In this document: in pieces, positions 16,186 through 23,412 of the stretch
How the letters are laid out: every line of letters begins with the position of its first letter
Numbering within the stretch: the first letter of the stretch is position 1
NCBI GenBank assembly: GCA_002418705.1
Contig: DIEQ01000076.1
Location: 14,077-47,969 of the forward strand
Origin: Mageeibacillus sp. UBA5770
Lineage (GTDB): Bacteria > Bacillota_A > Clostridia > Saccharofermentanales > Saccharofermentanaceae
Reading direction: 5' to 3'
Length of the DNA: 33,893 nucleotides
The notes under the pieces: model-generated
Told to the model about the DNA's origin: nothing
Seen by the model: the letters and a program-made list of their open reading frames with translations, nothing else
The model's database searches: none
Translations under genes and position numbers: made by a program

Positions 16186-16314
16186 TTGTACATATTTACC
16201 AAAATAAATTAGAAAACGAGAAAAAATTTGGTATGTTTTTTGTGGAATATGTTTTCGAGTTAATACGATTGTTTTGGTCAAAAAGACGTAAAAAGCCAAA
16301 ACGAAAATCATTTG
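16186..16314. promoter_or_regulatory. Central part of the adhE-deoR intergenic region
   Basis: The whole gap between adhE and the regulator (16087-16416) carries no gene. This AT-rich central part holds further AAAACG half-sites at 16213-16218 and 16298-16303; the latter, CCAAAACGA, repeats the copy at 16097. It also has GTTTTCG at 16251-16257. With the palindromes on either side they look like a multi-copy operator array. Confidence 0.4.
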
Positions 16315-16343
16315 TTGACAATTTGCAAATTGATTGGTAGGAT
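16315..16343 (+). promoter_or_regulatory. Promoter of the DeoR regulator gene with an embedded palindrome
   Basis: TTGACA (16315-16320), a 17-bp spacer and TAGGAT (16338-16343) form the promoter. The spacer and end of the -35 contain a perfect 14-bp palindrome, CAATTTGCAAATTG (16319-16332). A protein bound there would shut the promoter, so it is a candidate autoregulatory operator. Confidence 0.55.
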
Positions 16344-16416
16344 TTGTATCGAAATAAAAATCATTGGTACTGAATTGGCACTGACATTTTCAATCGACAT
16401 TTTGCTGGAGGCAAAT

Positions 16417-17211
16417 ATGATTAACCTTGAAAGAAGAAAAAGAATACTTGAACTTTTGGAAAAAGAAGGACAGGTAACGACACTCGAGCTTGAAAACAGT
16501 CTCGGGGTTACCGGCGCGACGATAAGAAGCGATTTGCGCGAGATGGATCGGGAAGGCGCTATTGTGCGTTTTCATGGAGGAGCGGCACTTGCAGACCAGA
16601 GCCGCCAGTCTTCGCCGAATCAGAATTATATGAGAAGAAGTGTCATGCATGTTGCCGAGAAAATGGCGATCGGAAAAGAAGCTGCCAAGCTTGTTTCTGA
16701 CGGTGAAACCATATTCATTGATGCAAGTTCTACTGTTTTTTATATGCTTCCCTATATAAATCACGTTGAAAACTTGACAATAGTGACCAATGGCATTCAT
16801 ACTGCCATGGAGATTCAACGCTATAGTAATTTTAAAACCGTTTTGGTTGGTGGCGTACTGCGTTCCCATTCCGGAGCAATTGAAGGTCTTTTGTGCGAGG
16901 ACATGCTGAGAAAAATCAGTGGAGACAGCTATTTTGTTTCCGGTAATGGTTTTTCCCTTGCAGCGGGACTTACGGGAAACAATTTCTATGAACTCGAGCT
17001 CAAACGCCGCTTTGCGGAAAAATGTAGAAGAAGAATTGCTCTGATTGATTCAAGCAAGCTCTGCAATGATTCAACTTCGTCTTTTATTTCAAGCGAGCAG
17101 GTAGATGTATTAATAACGGATTCCGGTATAGCACCGGATCAGATTCGCAGAGTTCGTGAAGCGGGCATTGAGTTGATTGTTGCGCAGATGGATGACCAGA
17201 ATCAGAATTGA
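16417..17211 (+). CDS. DeoR-family transcriptional regulator
   Basis: An N-terminal DeoR helix-turn-helix (residues 1-56: RRKRILELLEKEGQV, then GVTGATIRSDLREM and FHGGAAL) is followed by the DeoRC sensor domain (about 75-235) with IFIDASSTV and TNGIHTAMEI, which in this family binds sugar phosphates. Length, 264 aa, is normal. GGAGG at 16407-16411 decides the ATG at 16417; the frame is open further upstream, but that stretch lies over the promoter. It is transcribed away from adhE, and the repeat-rich region between them suggests that it controls adhE and itself. The effector is unknown. Confidence 0.88.
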   Translation: MINLERRKRILELLEKEGQVTTLELENSLGVTGATIRSDLREMDREGAIVRFHGGAALADQSRQSSPNQNYMRRSVMHVAEKMAIGKEAAKLVSDGETIFIDASSTVFYMLPYINHVENLTIVTNGIHTAMEIQRYSNFKTVLVGGVLRSHSGAIEGLLCEDMLRKISGDSYFVSGNGFSLAAGLTGNNFYELELKRRFAEKCRRRIALIDSSKLCNDSTSSFISSEQVDVLITDSGIAPDQIRRVREAGIELIVAQMDDQNQN

Positions 17212-17231
17212 GACGGTAACATTTCCGTCTC
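17210..17231 (+). other. Short hairpin between deoR and the helicase gene
   Basis: GAGACGG (17210-17216) and CCGTCTC (17225-17231) form a 7-bp stem with an 8-nt loop. It starts inside the deoR stop codon and ends 6 bp before the helicase ribosome site. There is no T-run, so it is more likely an RNA element than a terminator. Confidence 0.4.
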
Positions 17232-17248
17232 CAGTAATAGGAGAAAAT

Positions 17249-19162
17249 ATGGACGATTTTTCATTTTCCGCTCTTCCGATCTCTGAGGAGATACTTAGGG
17301 CACTTTCAGACATGGGCTTTGAAGAGGCTACACCGATTCAGGCAGAGACGATTCCTCATATCCTGGAGAGCCGGGATCTTCTCGGACAGGCTCAGACCGG
17401 AACAGGCAAGACATGTGCGTTTGGTATTCCGGTCATTGATTCGGTTGATACCGGATCCAATCACATCCAGACACTTATCCTGTCTCCCACAAGAGAGCTG
17501 GCCATCCAAATCGCAGAAGAACTTCACAACGTAGCTAAATATAAAGAGAGTGTCCGAATTGTCGCTATTTATGGCGGACAGCCGATTGACCGCCAGATCC
17601 TGGCACTCAAGCGCAAGCCTCAGATCATCGTCGGAACACCCGGACGTGTTATGGACCATATGAGAAGAAAAACCCTCCGTCTGGAAAGTCTTGAAAAGAT
17701 CGTGCTTGATGAAGCCGATGAAATGCTCAACATGGGATTCAAGGAAGATATTGATACAATTCTCGAGTCTACTCCGGACAATGTGCAGAAAGTATTCTTT
17801 TCTGCCACAATGCCCAGAGCCATCGTTGAATTGACTAATAAGTATTTACGTGACCCGATTCATGTCAAAATTGCTGCAAAGGAACTTACGATTCCTCTTG
17901 TTGAACAATTCTACATTGAAGTAAGGGAGTCTAATAAGGTCGAGATCATGTCCCGGCTGATCGACGCCGGAAATGTCAACCGTGCCCTTGTATTCTGCAA
18001 TACAAAGAGGAAAGTTGATGAACTTACTGACAAGCTCAATACCCGCGGTTATTCTGTCGAAGCTCTTCATGGGGACATGAAACAGGCTTCTCGTGACCGC
18101 GTTATGAAGCAGTTCCGTTCAGGCAAGCTTGACCTGCTTGTTGCGACCGATGTTGCTGCCCGCGGAATTGATGTCGACGATATTGAAGTCGTATTTAATT
18201 ATGACCTTCCTTCTGATGATGAGTATTATGTTCACAGAGTCGGCCGTACAGCCCGTGCAGGAAAAACAGGAAAAGCGTATACATTTGTTGTCGGCCGTGA
18301 AATTATCGACCTGAAAAACATTCAGCACGCTGTCAAAGCTATGATCAGCCGTGCAAATATTCCGACACTTATGAATGTTCAGGAAAGCAGGATCACCGGT
18401 GTTCTTGCAGGAACGGGAGATGTGCTTGCCAAAGGCGATCTTTCCGACTATATCAATTATATCGATCAGTATACTGAAGGCCTGAATGTTGCAGGCGATG
18501 ATGATCATTTCTATACAACAACTGACGTTGCCGCAGCGCTTCTTAAACAGCTGTGCGGTGAGTCACTTGCTCAGCGCGATGAGATTCAGGAAGTCATTCC
18601 TTATGAAGAAATGGCAAAAATGAGAAGAAACCGCGAGCTTAACGGAGGGGCACCACAGCCGAACACCAGAAATCACGGCAAAAATGTTGAACCCGGAATG
18701 CAGCGCCTTTTCTTAAATGTCGGAATAAAGGATCACATGCGCCCGAATCAGATTGTCCAGTTCATTGCCTCCAACGGAGAGATTCCGGGCAAGGCTATCG
18801 GAGCCATCGCAATTTTTGACGAATATACTTTTGTTGATGTTCCTTCCGAAGTCGCTGAGCAGGTAGTCAGAAAAACGGATAAGGAAAGAATTGGAAGAAC
18901 GGTTGTAAATGTTGAATTGAAGAGGGACTCACAGGAAGGCGCCGGTTCGGACAGGAGTTTTGCTCCCCGTAAGACAGCTGATACTTTCCGCCCTGAATCA
19001 AGACCTTACAGTGACAAGAAACGCTCTGATTCAAAGCCCTACAGCGACAAGAAACATGCCGATACCAAGGCTTCAGGTGAGAAGAAACGTACTTATTCCG
19101 ATAAAAAGAAGCCTGAATCGTCAGATAAGCCCCGTGAGAGAAAAAAGCGTACTGAAGATTGA
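17249..19162 (+). CDS. DEAD-box ATP-dependent RNA helicase (CsdA/DeaD type)
   Basis: The protein unwinds RNA, typically in ribosome assembly and cold adaptation. The Q motif GFEEATPIQ, motif I AQTGTGKT (48-55), DEAD (154-157), SAT (185-187), VATDVAARGID and HRVGRTARAG are all intact. After the helicase core and an extension comes a DbpA-type RNA-binding domain (about 485-557, QRLFLNVGIKDHMRP). A basic low-complexity tail of about 75 residues with YSDKK repeated three times ends it, typical of CsdA-like RNA-binding tails. TAGGAG at 17238-17243 decides the ATG at 17249 (637 aa); an in-frame ATG at 17177 overlaps deoR. It may be co-transcribed with deoR. Confidence 0.93.
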   Translation: MDDFSFSALPISEEILRALSDMGFEEATPIQAETIPHILESRDLLGQAQTGTGKTCAFGIPVIDSVDTGSNHIQTLILSPTRELAIQIAEELHNVAKYKESVRIVAIYGGQPIDRQILALKRKPQIIVGTPGRVMDHMRRKTLRLESLEKIVLDEADEMLNMGFKEDIDTILESTPDNVQKVFFSATMPRAIVELTNKYLRDPIHVKIAAKELTIPLVEQFYIEVRESNKVEIMSRLIDAGNVNRALVFCNTKRKVDELTDKLNTRGYSVEALHGDMKQASRDRVMKQFRSGKLDLLVATDVAARGIDVDDIEVVFNYDLPSDDEYYVHRVGRTARAGKTGKAYTFVVGREIIDLKNIQHAVKAMISRANIPTLMNVQESRITGVLAGTGDVLAKGDLSDYINYIDQYTEGLNVAGDDDHFYTTTDVAAALLKQLCGESLAQRDEIQEVIPYEEMAKMRRNRELNGGAPQPNTRNHGKNVEPGMQRLFLNVGIKDHMRPNQIVQFIASNGEIPGKAIGAIAIFDEYTFVDVPSEVAEQVVRKTDKERIGRTVVNVELKRDSQEGAGSDRSFAPRKTADTFRPESRPYSDKKRSDSKPYSDKKHADTKASGEKKRTYSDKKKPESSDKPRERKKRTED

Positions 19163-19188
19163 TTCACTCAATTTGAATTCTGAATCGA

Positions 19189-19230
19189 AACCCGCCCGCG
19201 AAGCTTAATTGGCTTCCCGGGCGGGTTTTT
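19189..19230 (+). terminator. Rho-independent terminator of the helicase gene
   Basis: A long stem, AACCCGCCCG plus GAAGC pairing with GCTTC plus CGGGCGGGTT and one C-C mismatch, is closed by a TTAATTG loop and followed by TTTTT. Confidence 0.88.
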
Positions 19231-19261
19231 GAAACTGTGTCATAAAAAAGCAGGCAAAAGA

Positions 19262-20200
19262 TCATTCTTCTGCGGCGGTTGAACCTGCAATCAGCAGCCG
19301 CTGCTTGAATTTCTTCGGAGTCATGCGGCGATGCCTCTTAAATTGCGTAATAAAGTAACTGGCGTTTGAAAAGCCGGTTTCCATAGCAATCTGGCTGACA
19401 TTCTTATCAGTGCGGACCAGGAGCTTCTCTGCTTCTGTGACCCGGATATAGGTAAGGTATTCAGAGAATGTTTTCCCGATGGATGCCTTGAAGAACCTTG
19501 AAAAATAGCTGTAGCTCATGTTGCACAGGGACGCCATCTTTTCAGCGCTTACCGTATTCATATAGTTTTGATCAATGAATGTCAGTACACTTTCAAGACG
19601 GTTAATATCTTCGTTTCTCATGTTGGACGTCATTCCAAGATCCAGACCCTGAGCATGCCATTTGCGAAGAAACCACAGAAAGATCTGACAGATATCTGCA
19701 CGGACTGCAAGTTCAAACCCGTATTTTCGACTGCTGTATTCATTGTGCGCGTCTTCTACTAAAGATCCGACATTTGTTTTGGTCAGTTCGTTTGAGGAAA
19801 TGACTCGCTGCGGCGAAGAAGTTGACATGATAAAAGGCATAATGTACCTTGCTTCAAATGTCGTTCTTGATGTGGAAAACAGTACATATGGGTCAAACTG
19901 AAGACAAATGTACCGGCAAAGAGGGAACAGTCTGAAAGCATGCGGTTCTTTTGAATTGACAAGCAGAAGATCCCCGTCGGAGATGCTGAATTCATAGCCG
20001 CTCACAGAGGCCATGAAGGTTCCTTCAAGTACGTAGATGATTTCGATGTACTCATGATAATGCGCACCAATCTCATTGCACCGTGGTCCCTGTACATGCA
20101 TGTGAGAATAAAAGGGGAGAGACTCGCCTTTTTCATTCGGGTGTATATCTTCATATTCCGCACGTATTTGCCTGCTGCAATCCTGGGCTGCAAGATCCAT
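19262..20200 (-). CDS. AraC-family transcriptional regulator with cupin sensor domain
   Basis: The N-terminal half (about 30-130) has the cupin pattern of sugar-sensing AraC proteins (HYHEYIEIIYVLEG, then SISDGDLLLVNSKEPHAF). The C-terminal pair of helix-turn-helix motifs (about 200-300) contains AEKMASLCNMSYSYFSRFFKA, split here as AEKMASLCN and SYSYFSRFF, and IAMETGFSNASYFITQFKR. Length, 312 aa, is typical. GGAGG at 20209-20213 and a promoter whose start lies near 20259 favour the ATG at 20200 over an in-frame ATG at 20275. It lies downstream of the XRE gene on the same strand. The ligand is unknown; carbohydrate is likely from family habit. Confidence 0.88.
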   Translation of the reverse strand: MDLAAQDCSRQIRAEYEDIHPNEKGESLPFYSHMHVQGPRCNEIGAHYHEYIEIIYVLEGTFMASVSGYEFSISDGDLLLVNSKEPHAFRLFPLCRYICLQFDPYVLFSTSRTTFEARYIMPFIMSTSSPQRVISSNELTKTNVGSLVEDAHNEYSSRKYGFELAVRADICQIFLWFLRKWHAQGLDLGMTSNMRNEDINRLESVLTFIDQNYMNTVSAEKMASLCNMSYSYFSRFFKASIGKTFSEYLTYIRVTEAEKLLVRTDKNVSQIAMETGFSNASYFITQFKRHRRMTPKKFKQRLLIAGSTAAEE

Positions 20201-20265
20201 ATCTGATTCCTCCCTGCACATATCTGATATTCGGCCGTCAGAGCCAATGTCAAAATATACATATG

Positions 20266-20310
20266 AGTTTATCAAATGAGTGAATAAATGTCAGTCCCCC
20301 AAACGATTGA
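20266..20310 (-). promoter_or_regulatory. Promoter and possible operator of the first AraC gene
   Basis: On the minus strand CTGACA (20289-20294), a 17-bp spacer and TAAACT (20266-20271) preceded by TGa form an extended -10 promoter. Just upstream lies CGATTGATTGC (20304-20314 on the plus strand), which resembles the TCAATCGA and CGTATCGATTGG sequences in front of the esterase-like gene. Confidence 0.5.
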
Positions 20311-20329
20311 TTGCAAAAATTTGATATTT

Positions 20330-20854
20330 TTATTTTTTAATGTCGATATCGTTCTTCTTCTTTTTTCTTGTATTTTTTCCTCTTTTAATGTCTGAATGGT
20401 CATCCTTGTAATTCTCTTGTTCTTCATCAAAATTAACAAGCCTTGTCATTACTACGTCAGGCTCAATTTTTAATCCGCTGCATATATCGCAGTACTTTAC
20501 CACGGAGAGATTCGAAAGGCCTTTTTCTATTAGACAGTAGTAGGAATTGTTTATATCAGCTGCTTCCGCAAGTGAGTTCTGAGATTGATTTCTGTCACGG
20601 CGTGCCTGCCTGAAAATCTTACCAAGCTTCACTGAGGCATTTCTGATCTGGTGGTTTTCTGAAGAGTCGTCATCGATTGAGGCGATTTTGTCTATACTTT
20701 TAAAGTTGCATTTCTTACAGTTTAGGTTGCTGTCGTTTGAGTTGAATCCTGCAGCTGTGTTTCCGGATGACGAGTTTCTGCTGGCGCTTTTCGCGGTAGA
20801 TTTGTGACCTTCTAGTTCATTGTTAGACGGATCCGCTTCATTTGTAAAAAACAT
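20330..20854 (-). CDS. XRE-type helix-turn-helix protein with disordered ends
   Basis: Residues 77-140 form a Cro/C1-type helix-turn-helix (LGKIFRQARRDRNQSQ, SLAEAADINNSYYCLIEKGL, and the closing helix around SVVKYCDICSGL). On both sides the chain is low complexity: the first 70 residues are Ser/Asn/Ala-rich with an NCKKCNF CxxC pair (46-49), and the last 35 are charged and end in several lysine clusters. The 174-aa protein is not a plain phage repressor and I do not recognise a named family. AGGAGGAG at 20860-20867 supports the start. It is back to back with the esterase-like gene and heads the AraC gene, so it may control either. Confidence 0.72.
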   Translation of the reverse strand: MFFTNEADPSNNELEGHKSTAKSASRNSSSGNTAAGFNSNDSNLNCKKCNFKSIDKIASIDDDSSENHQIRNASVKLGKIFRQARRDRNQSQNSLAEAADINNSYYCLIEKGLSNLSVVKYCDICSGLKIEPDVVMTRLVNFDEEQENYKDDHSDIKRGKNTRKKKKNDIDIKK

Positions 20855-21144
20855 CTGGAACTCCTCCTGTGCTTGGACCTAATGCCCTGCTATTTATCAT
20901 ACCTAAAATTTATATGATATTGGTATTCATAATATATTCACATGTTTTTCACAGTCAATATGATATATACACATTTTTGTCAAGATTCATAAATTTTTTT
21001 CTATTTTCTTTTTCAATTTATGATTCAATCGAAAATTTAATAAGATCAATACGATATTTGTAAAAAAATAACCGTATTGAATTTACCGTATCGATTGGCT
21101 GGCGTATAATGAACGGTAATTGAGTAGATAGAGAGGGATTTGTT
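20855..21144. promoter_or_regulatory. Divergent AT-rich control region between the XRE and esterase-like genes
   Basis: No gene is present in this 290-bp gap. It is visibly richer in A/T than its surroundings. On the minus strand TTGACT (20953-20958) with TATTAT (20929-20934, 18-bp spacer) is the best XRE promoter, with TTGACA at 20978-20983 as an alternative. Near-inverted ATATGATATTG (20912-20922) and CAATATGATAT (20956-20966) overlap these elements and could be an autoregulatory site. Toward the plus-strand gene come TCAATCGA (21025), TCAATACG (21046), CGTATTGA (21073) and CGTATCGA (21087). Confidence 0.5.
21073..21110 (+). promoter_or_regulatory. Promoter of the esterase-like gene with repeated operator motifs
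   Basis: TATAAT at 21105-21110 has TTTACC at the -35 position (21082-21087, 17-bp spacer). ACCGTATtGA (21071-21080) and ACCGTATcGA (21085-21094) are tandem repeats 14 bp apart that overlap the -35. This is a typical place for an AraC activator or a repressor. GAGAGGG before the ATG at 21145 is the ribosome site. Confidence 0.6.
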
Positions 21145-23307
21145 ATGGCAATGAATACAATCCGGCTACCTGCTTGGCTTTCTATGGGAATGATTTTCCA
21201 GCAAGGCGTTCCGCTTTTGCTGTATGGATATGCACAGCCTCATTCGACGATAAAGCTCGAAGTAGTTAAAGATCCGACGGATGGCCGTAAAGTATCAAAA
21301 CTTGATACTGACTACGGAATCGTTTTGAGCAGAGAGTCAAGGTCTGATGACGCAGGAAAATTTTCCTTTGAACTGCCGGCATATAAGCCTTCAACAGACG
21401 CATATACACTTTTATTCAGTTCTTCCGGCGAGACTGTGGCGGTCAAGGATCTCCGCTGCGGAGATGTATGGCTGATGCTTGGATCCGTACCGTTCTGTAC
21501 TCCGATTTCGAGTACAAGTGCGCCGAGGACACCACTGAAAGATTCGGCATTACATCTTATCCGTTTCTTTGTTTCATCCCGCTCGGGCTTGAAGCAGGGC
21601 AGTCAATATTCATTTTCTCCGGTGGAGTCCCTGGAAAATGCGTCATGGATCTCCGTCCGTGACGGTGCGGCGCTTGCCGGCGTATCATCCGCCGGTTTTT
21701 CGCTGGCATACCACCTCGCCGATCAGCTCCATTATCCGGTCGGGATTATTGACCTTGCGACCGAAGGTTCTGCAATATATAGTTGGATTTCAAGGAACTC
21801 ATTCGAGTCCGACCCTGATTTGTGTGCAATTTTGAAAGAACGGCGCCTGTTTCTTGATGAGACAGACTGGAGCCGCCGCTTCGGAGCAGGCTCTTCCGAG
21901 CTGCAGGAATCTCAGACGCCTTTCAGGGAAATAAAGGTTCCGGCTGCTCTTGCTGAACCTGCAGCAAGTGTGCCTGCGAAAGATCTTTCTGCCGGCGGAA
22001 ACCATATTACAAGCAATAAAAAATTGATGTCTGAACTTCCGAAACCGCATTCTGATAAGAAAGTGGAGCCTTTGAGGGATATTCCGGGCGAGAGGCTTAT
22101 GACTGCCCTTTATAATCATAAACTGCATCCTCTGAAGAATATGAGTATCCGCGGTATTCTGTTTGCACCTGATGAAAGAGACAGCATTTTCTCAGTACAG
22201 TACGAGACGCTTCTTCGTGCTATGATTTCTGACCTGACTGTGGTTTTCGGACCCAGAAAGATTCACAGCCGTCAACATATACCGTCGTTGATCCTTCTAC
22301 ACCTGCATCCGGAATATCAGGATCCATCTGATCCGTTCCGACTGGTACATTTTAATGAGTCTCTTTCATCCATTCGCAGGCGTCTCCCTATGCCGATAGG
22401 CATTTTGAGCCAGCATGATATGCTGCTGCCCGATAAAGCTGTAACATTTTATATTGGCCGACGGCTGTCCTTTATCGCGCTTGGACTTCACTTTACTCCC
22501 AAAATGCCTACCTCATCGCCGGAATGCGTCGGTGTGGAAATAGTCGGTAATAAGATTATGATCTCGTTTGATAATACCAGCGACGGTTTGAAGCTTGCAG
22601 AGAATGAATCTATTCTGCGCGGTTTTTCTGTCTGCGGAGCTGATAAGGTGTATCGTCCGGCTCATGCCAAAATACTCCACGGAGTACGCGTCATGATCTG
22701 GCATGACGATATTTCTGAGCCGAAAGGCGTCACATACGGATATTATCCAATTCCGCATGGTTCGACATTCAGAAACAGGGCAGATCTGCCTGTTCTCCCA
22801 TTCCGGTTCGACCGGTCGGATGCGACTTATTCTCCTGACCTGACTTTTACACGATGTGATCAGCTGACTTTTATCGGCCTTGAGAAACCGGATTCGGATT
22901 TTTCAATGTTGCCTGTATATGAAGTATGCAGGGGTAACGGCAAAATATTTCTTGAAACGCTTAATAAGACAGAAGGTTCGGGTTCACTTAGGATTGAATA
23001 TGAGACGCAGGACGGATCGTTCGCCTTTGCGCCCATTCTTCGATATGCATCTATATATGCTCCGCTCGATCTCACTTCGTTTAAGCATGTCAAAGTTGAT
23101 GTTTTCAACCCGGACCAGCAGACGAAGAAGCTCATGATTTCCGGATTTGAGGGTACTGCGGAGATCAAGTCCGGACTTATGTGGCAGACTTTGCAGCTGA
23201 CTTATGCAGGCTTGCTGCCGATGAAGGTAAACACATTTGAGATCAGTATCCTGGATCCCCAGAAGAAAGGCTCTGTTTATATTGACAATATTCGCTTTCT
23301 TTCCTGA
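21145..23307 (+). CDS. Sialate O-acetylesterase (SASA) family protein lacking the catalytic motifs
   Basis: The fold landmarks of SASA esterases are clear: LPAWLSMGMIFQQGVPLLLYGYA at the N-terminus (in parts LPAWLSMGMIFQQ and PLLLYGYA), GDVWLMLGS (106-114), PVGIIDLATEGSAIYSWIS (198-216), LYNHKLHPL, and the C-terminal GFSVCGADKVYRPAHA and LPVLPFRFD. A carbohydrate-binding-module-like beta region ends the chain (about 595-720). The active-site blocks are gone: GQSNM reads GSVPF (113-117, nucleophile Ser to Val), WYQGES reads FAPDER, and the DIHP block reads MLLP. There is no signal peptide, so it should stay in the cytoplasm. I infer a binding or sensing protein and not an esterase. It is flanked by XRE and AraC regulators. 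Confidence 0.75.
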   Translation: MAMNTIRLPAWLSMGMIFQQGVPLLLYGYAQPHSTIKLEVVKDPTDGRKVSKLDTDYGIVLSRESRSDDAGKFSFELPAYKPSTDAYTLLFSSSGETVAVKDLRCGDVWLMLGSVPFCTPISSTSAPRTPLKDSALHLIRFFVSSRSGLKQGSQYSFSPVESLENASWISVRDGAALAGVSSAGFSLAYHLADQLHYPVGIIDLATEGSAIYSWISRNSFESDPDLCAILKERRLFLDETDWSRRFGAGSSELQESQTPFREIKVPAALAEPAASVPAKDLSAGGNHITSNKKLMSELPKPHSDKKVEPLRDIPGERLMTALYNHKLHPLKNMSIRGILFAPDERDSIFSVQYETLLRAMISDLTVVFGPRKIHSRQHIPSLILLHLHPEYQDPSDPFRLVHFNESLSSIRRRLPMPIGILSQHDMLLPDKAVTFYIGRRLSFIALGLHFTPKMPTSSPECVGVEIVGNKIMISFDNTSDGLKLAENESILRGFSVCGADKVYRPAHAKILHGVRVMIWHDDISEPKGVTYGYYPIPHGSTFRNRADLPVLPFRFDRSDATYSPDLTFTRCDQLTFIGLEKPDSDFSMLPVYEVCRGNGKIFLETLNKTEGSGSLRIEYETQDGSFAFAPILRYASIYAPLDLTSFKHVKVDVFNPDQQTKKLMISGFEGTAEIKSGLMWQTLQLTYAGLLPMKVNTFEISILDPQKKGSVYIDNIRFLS

Positions 23308-23342
23308 AATATCAGCGTTTACGTCCGTTTTTGCACGCAGAG

Positions 23343-23372
23343 TTGTTAATAATCGAATAGAAATGTTAAAAT
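23343..23372 (+). promoter_or_regulatory. Promoter of the second AraC gene
   Basis: TTGTTA (23343-23348), an 18-bp spacer and TAAAAT (23367-23372) preceded by TGt form an extended -10 promoter in the gap after the esterase-like gene. GGAAGGTGA then precedes the ATG at 23413. Confidence 0.5.
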
Positions 23373-23412
23373 GTAATTTCAACTAATGATATTATCCGGA
23401 AGGTGAACTTCG

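Noticed and set aside
16141..16330. A Rex-type redox operator in front of adhE
   Set aside because: I looked for TTGTTAA or TTGTGAA half-sites facing each other at the usual spacing and found only partial, one-sided matches such as TTGTTGACAA.
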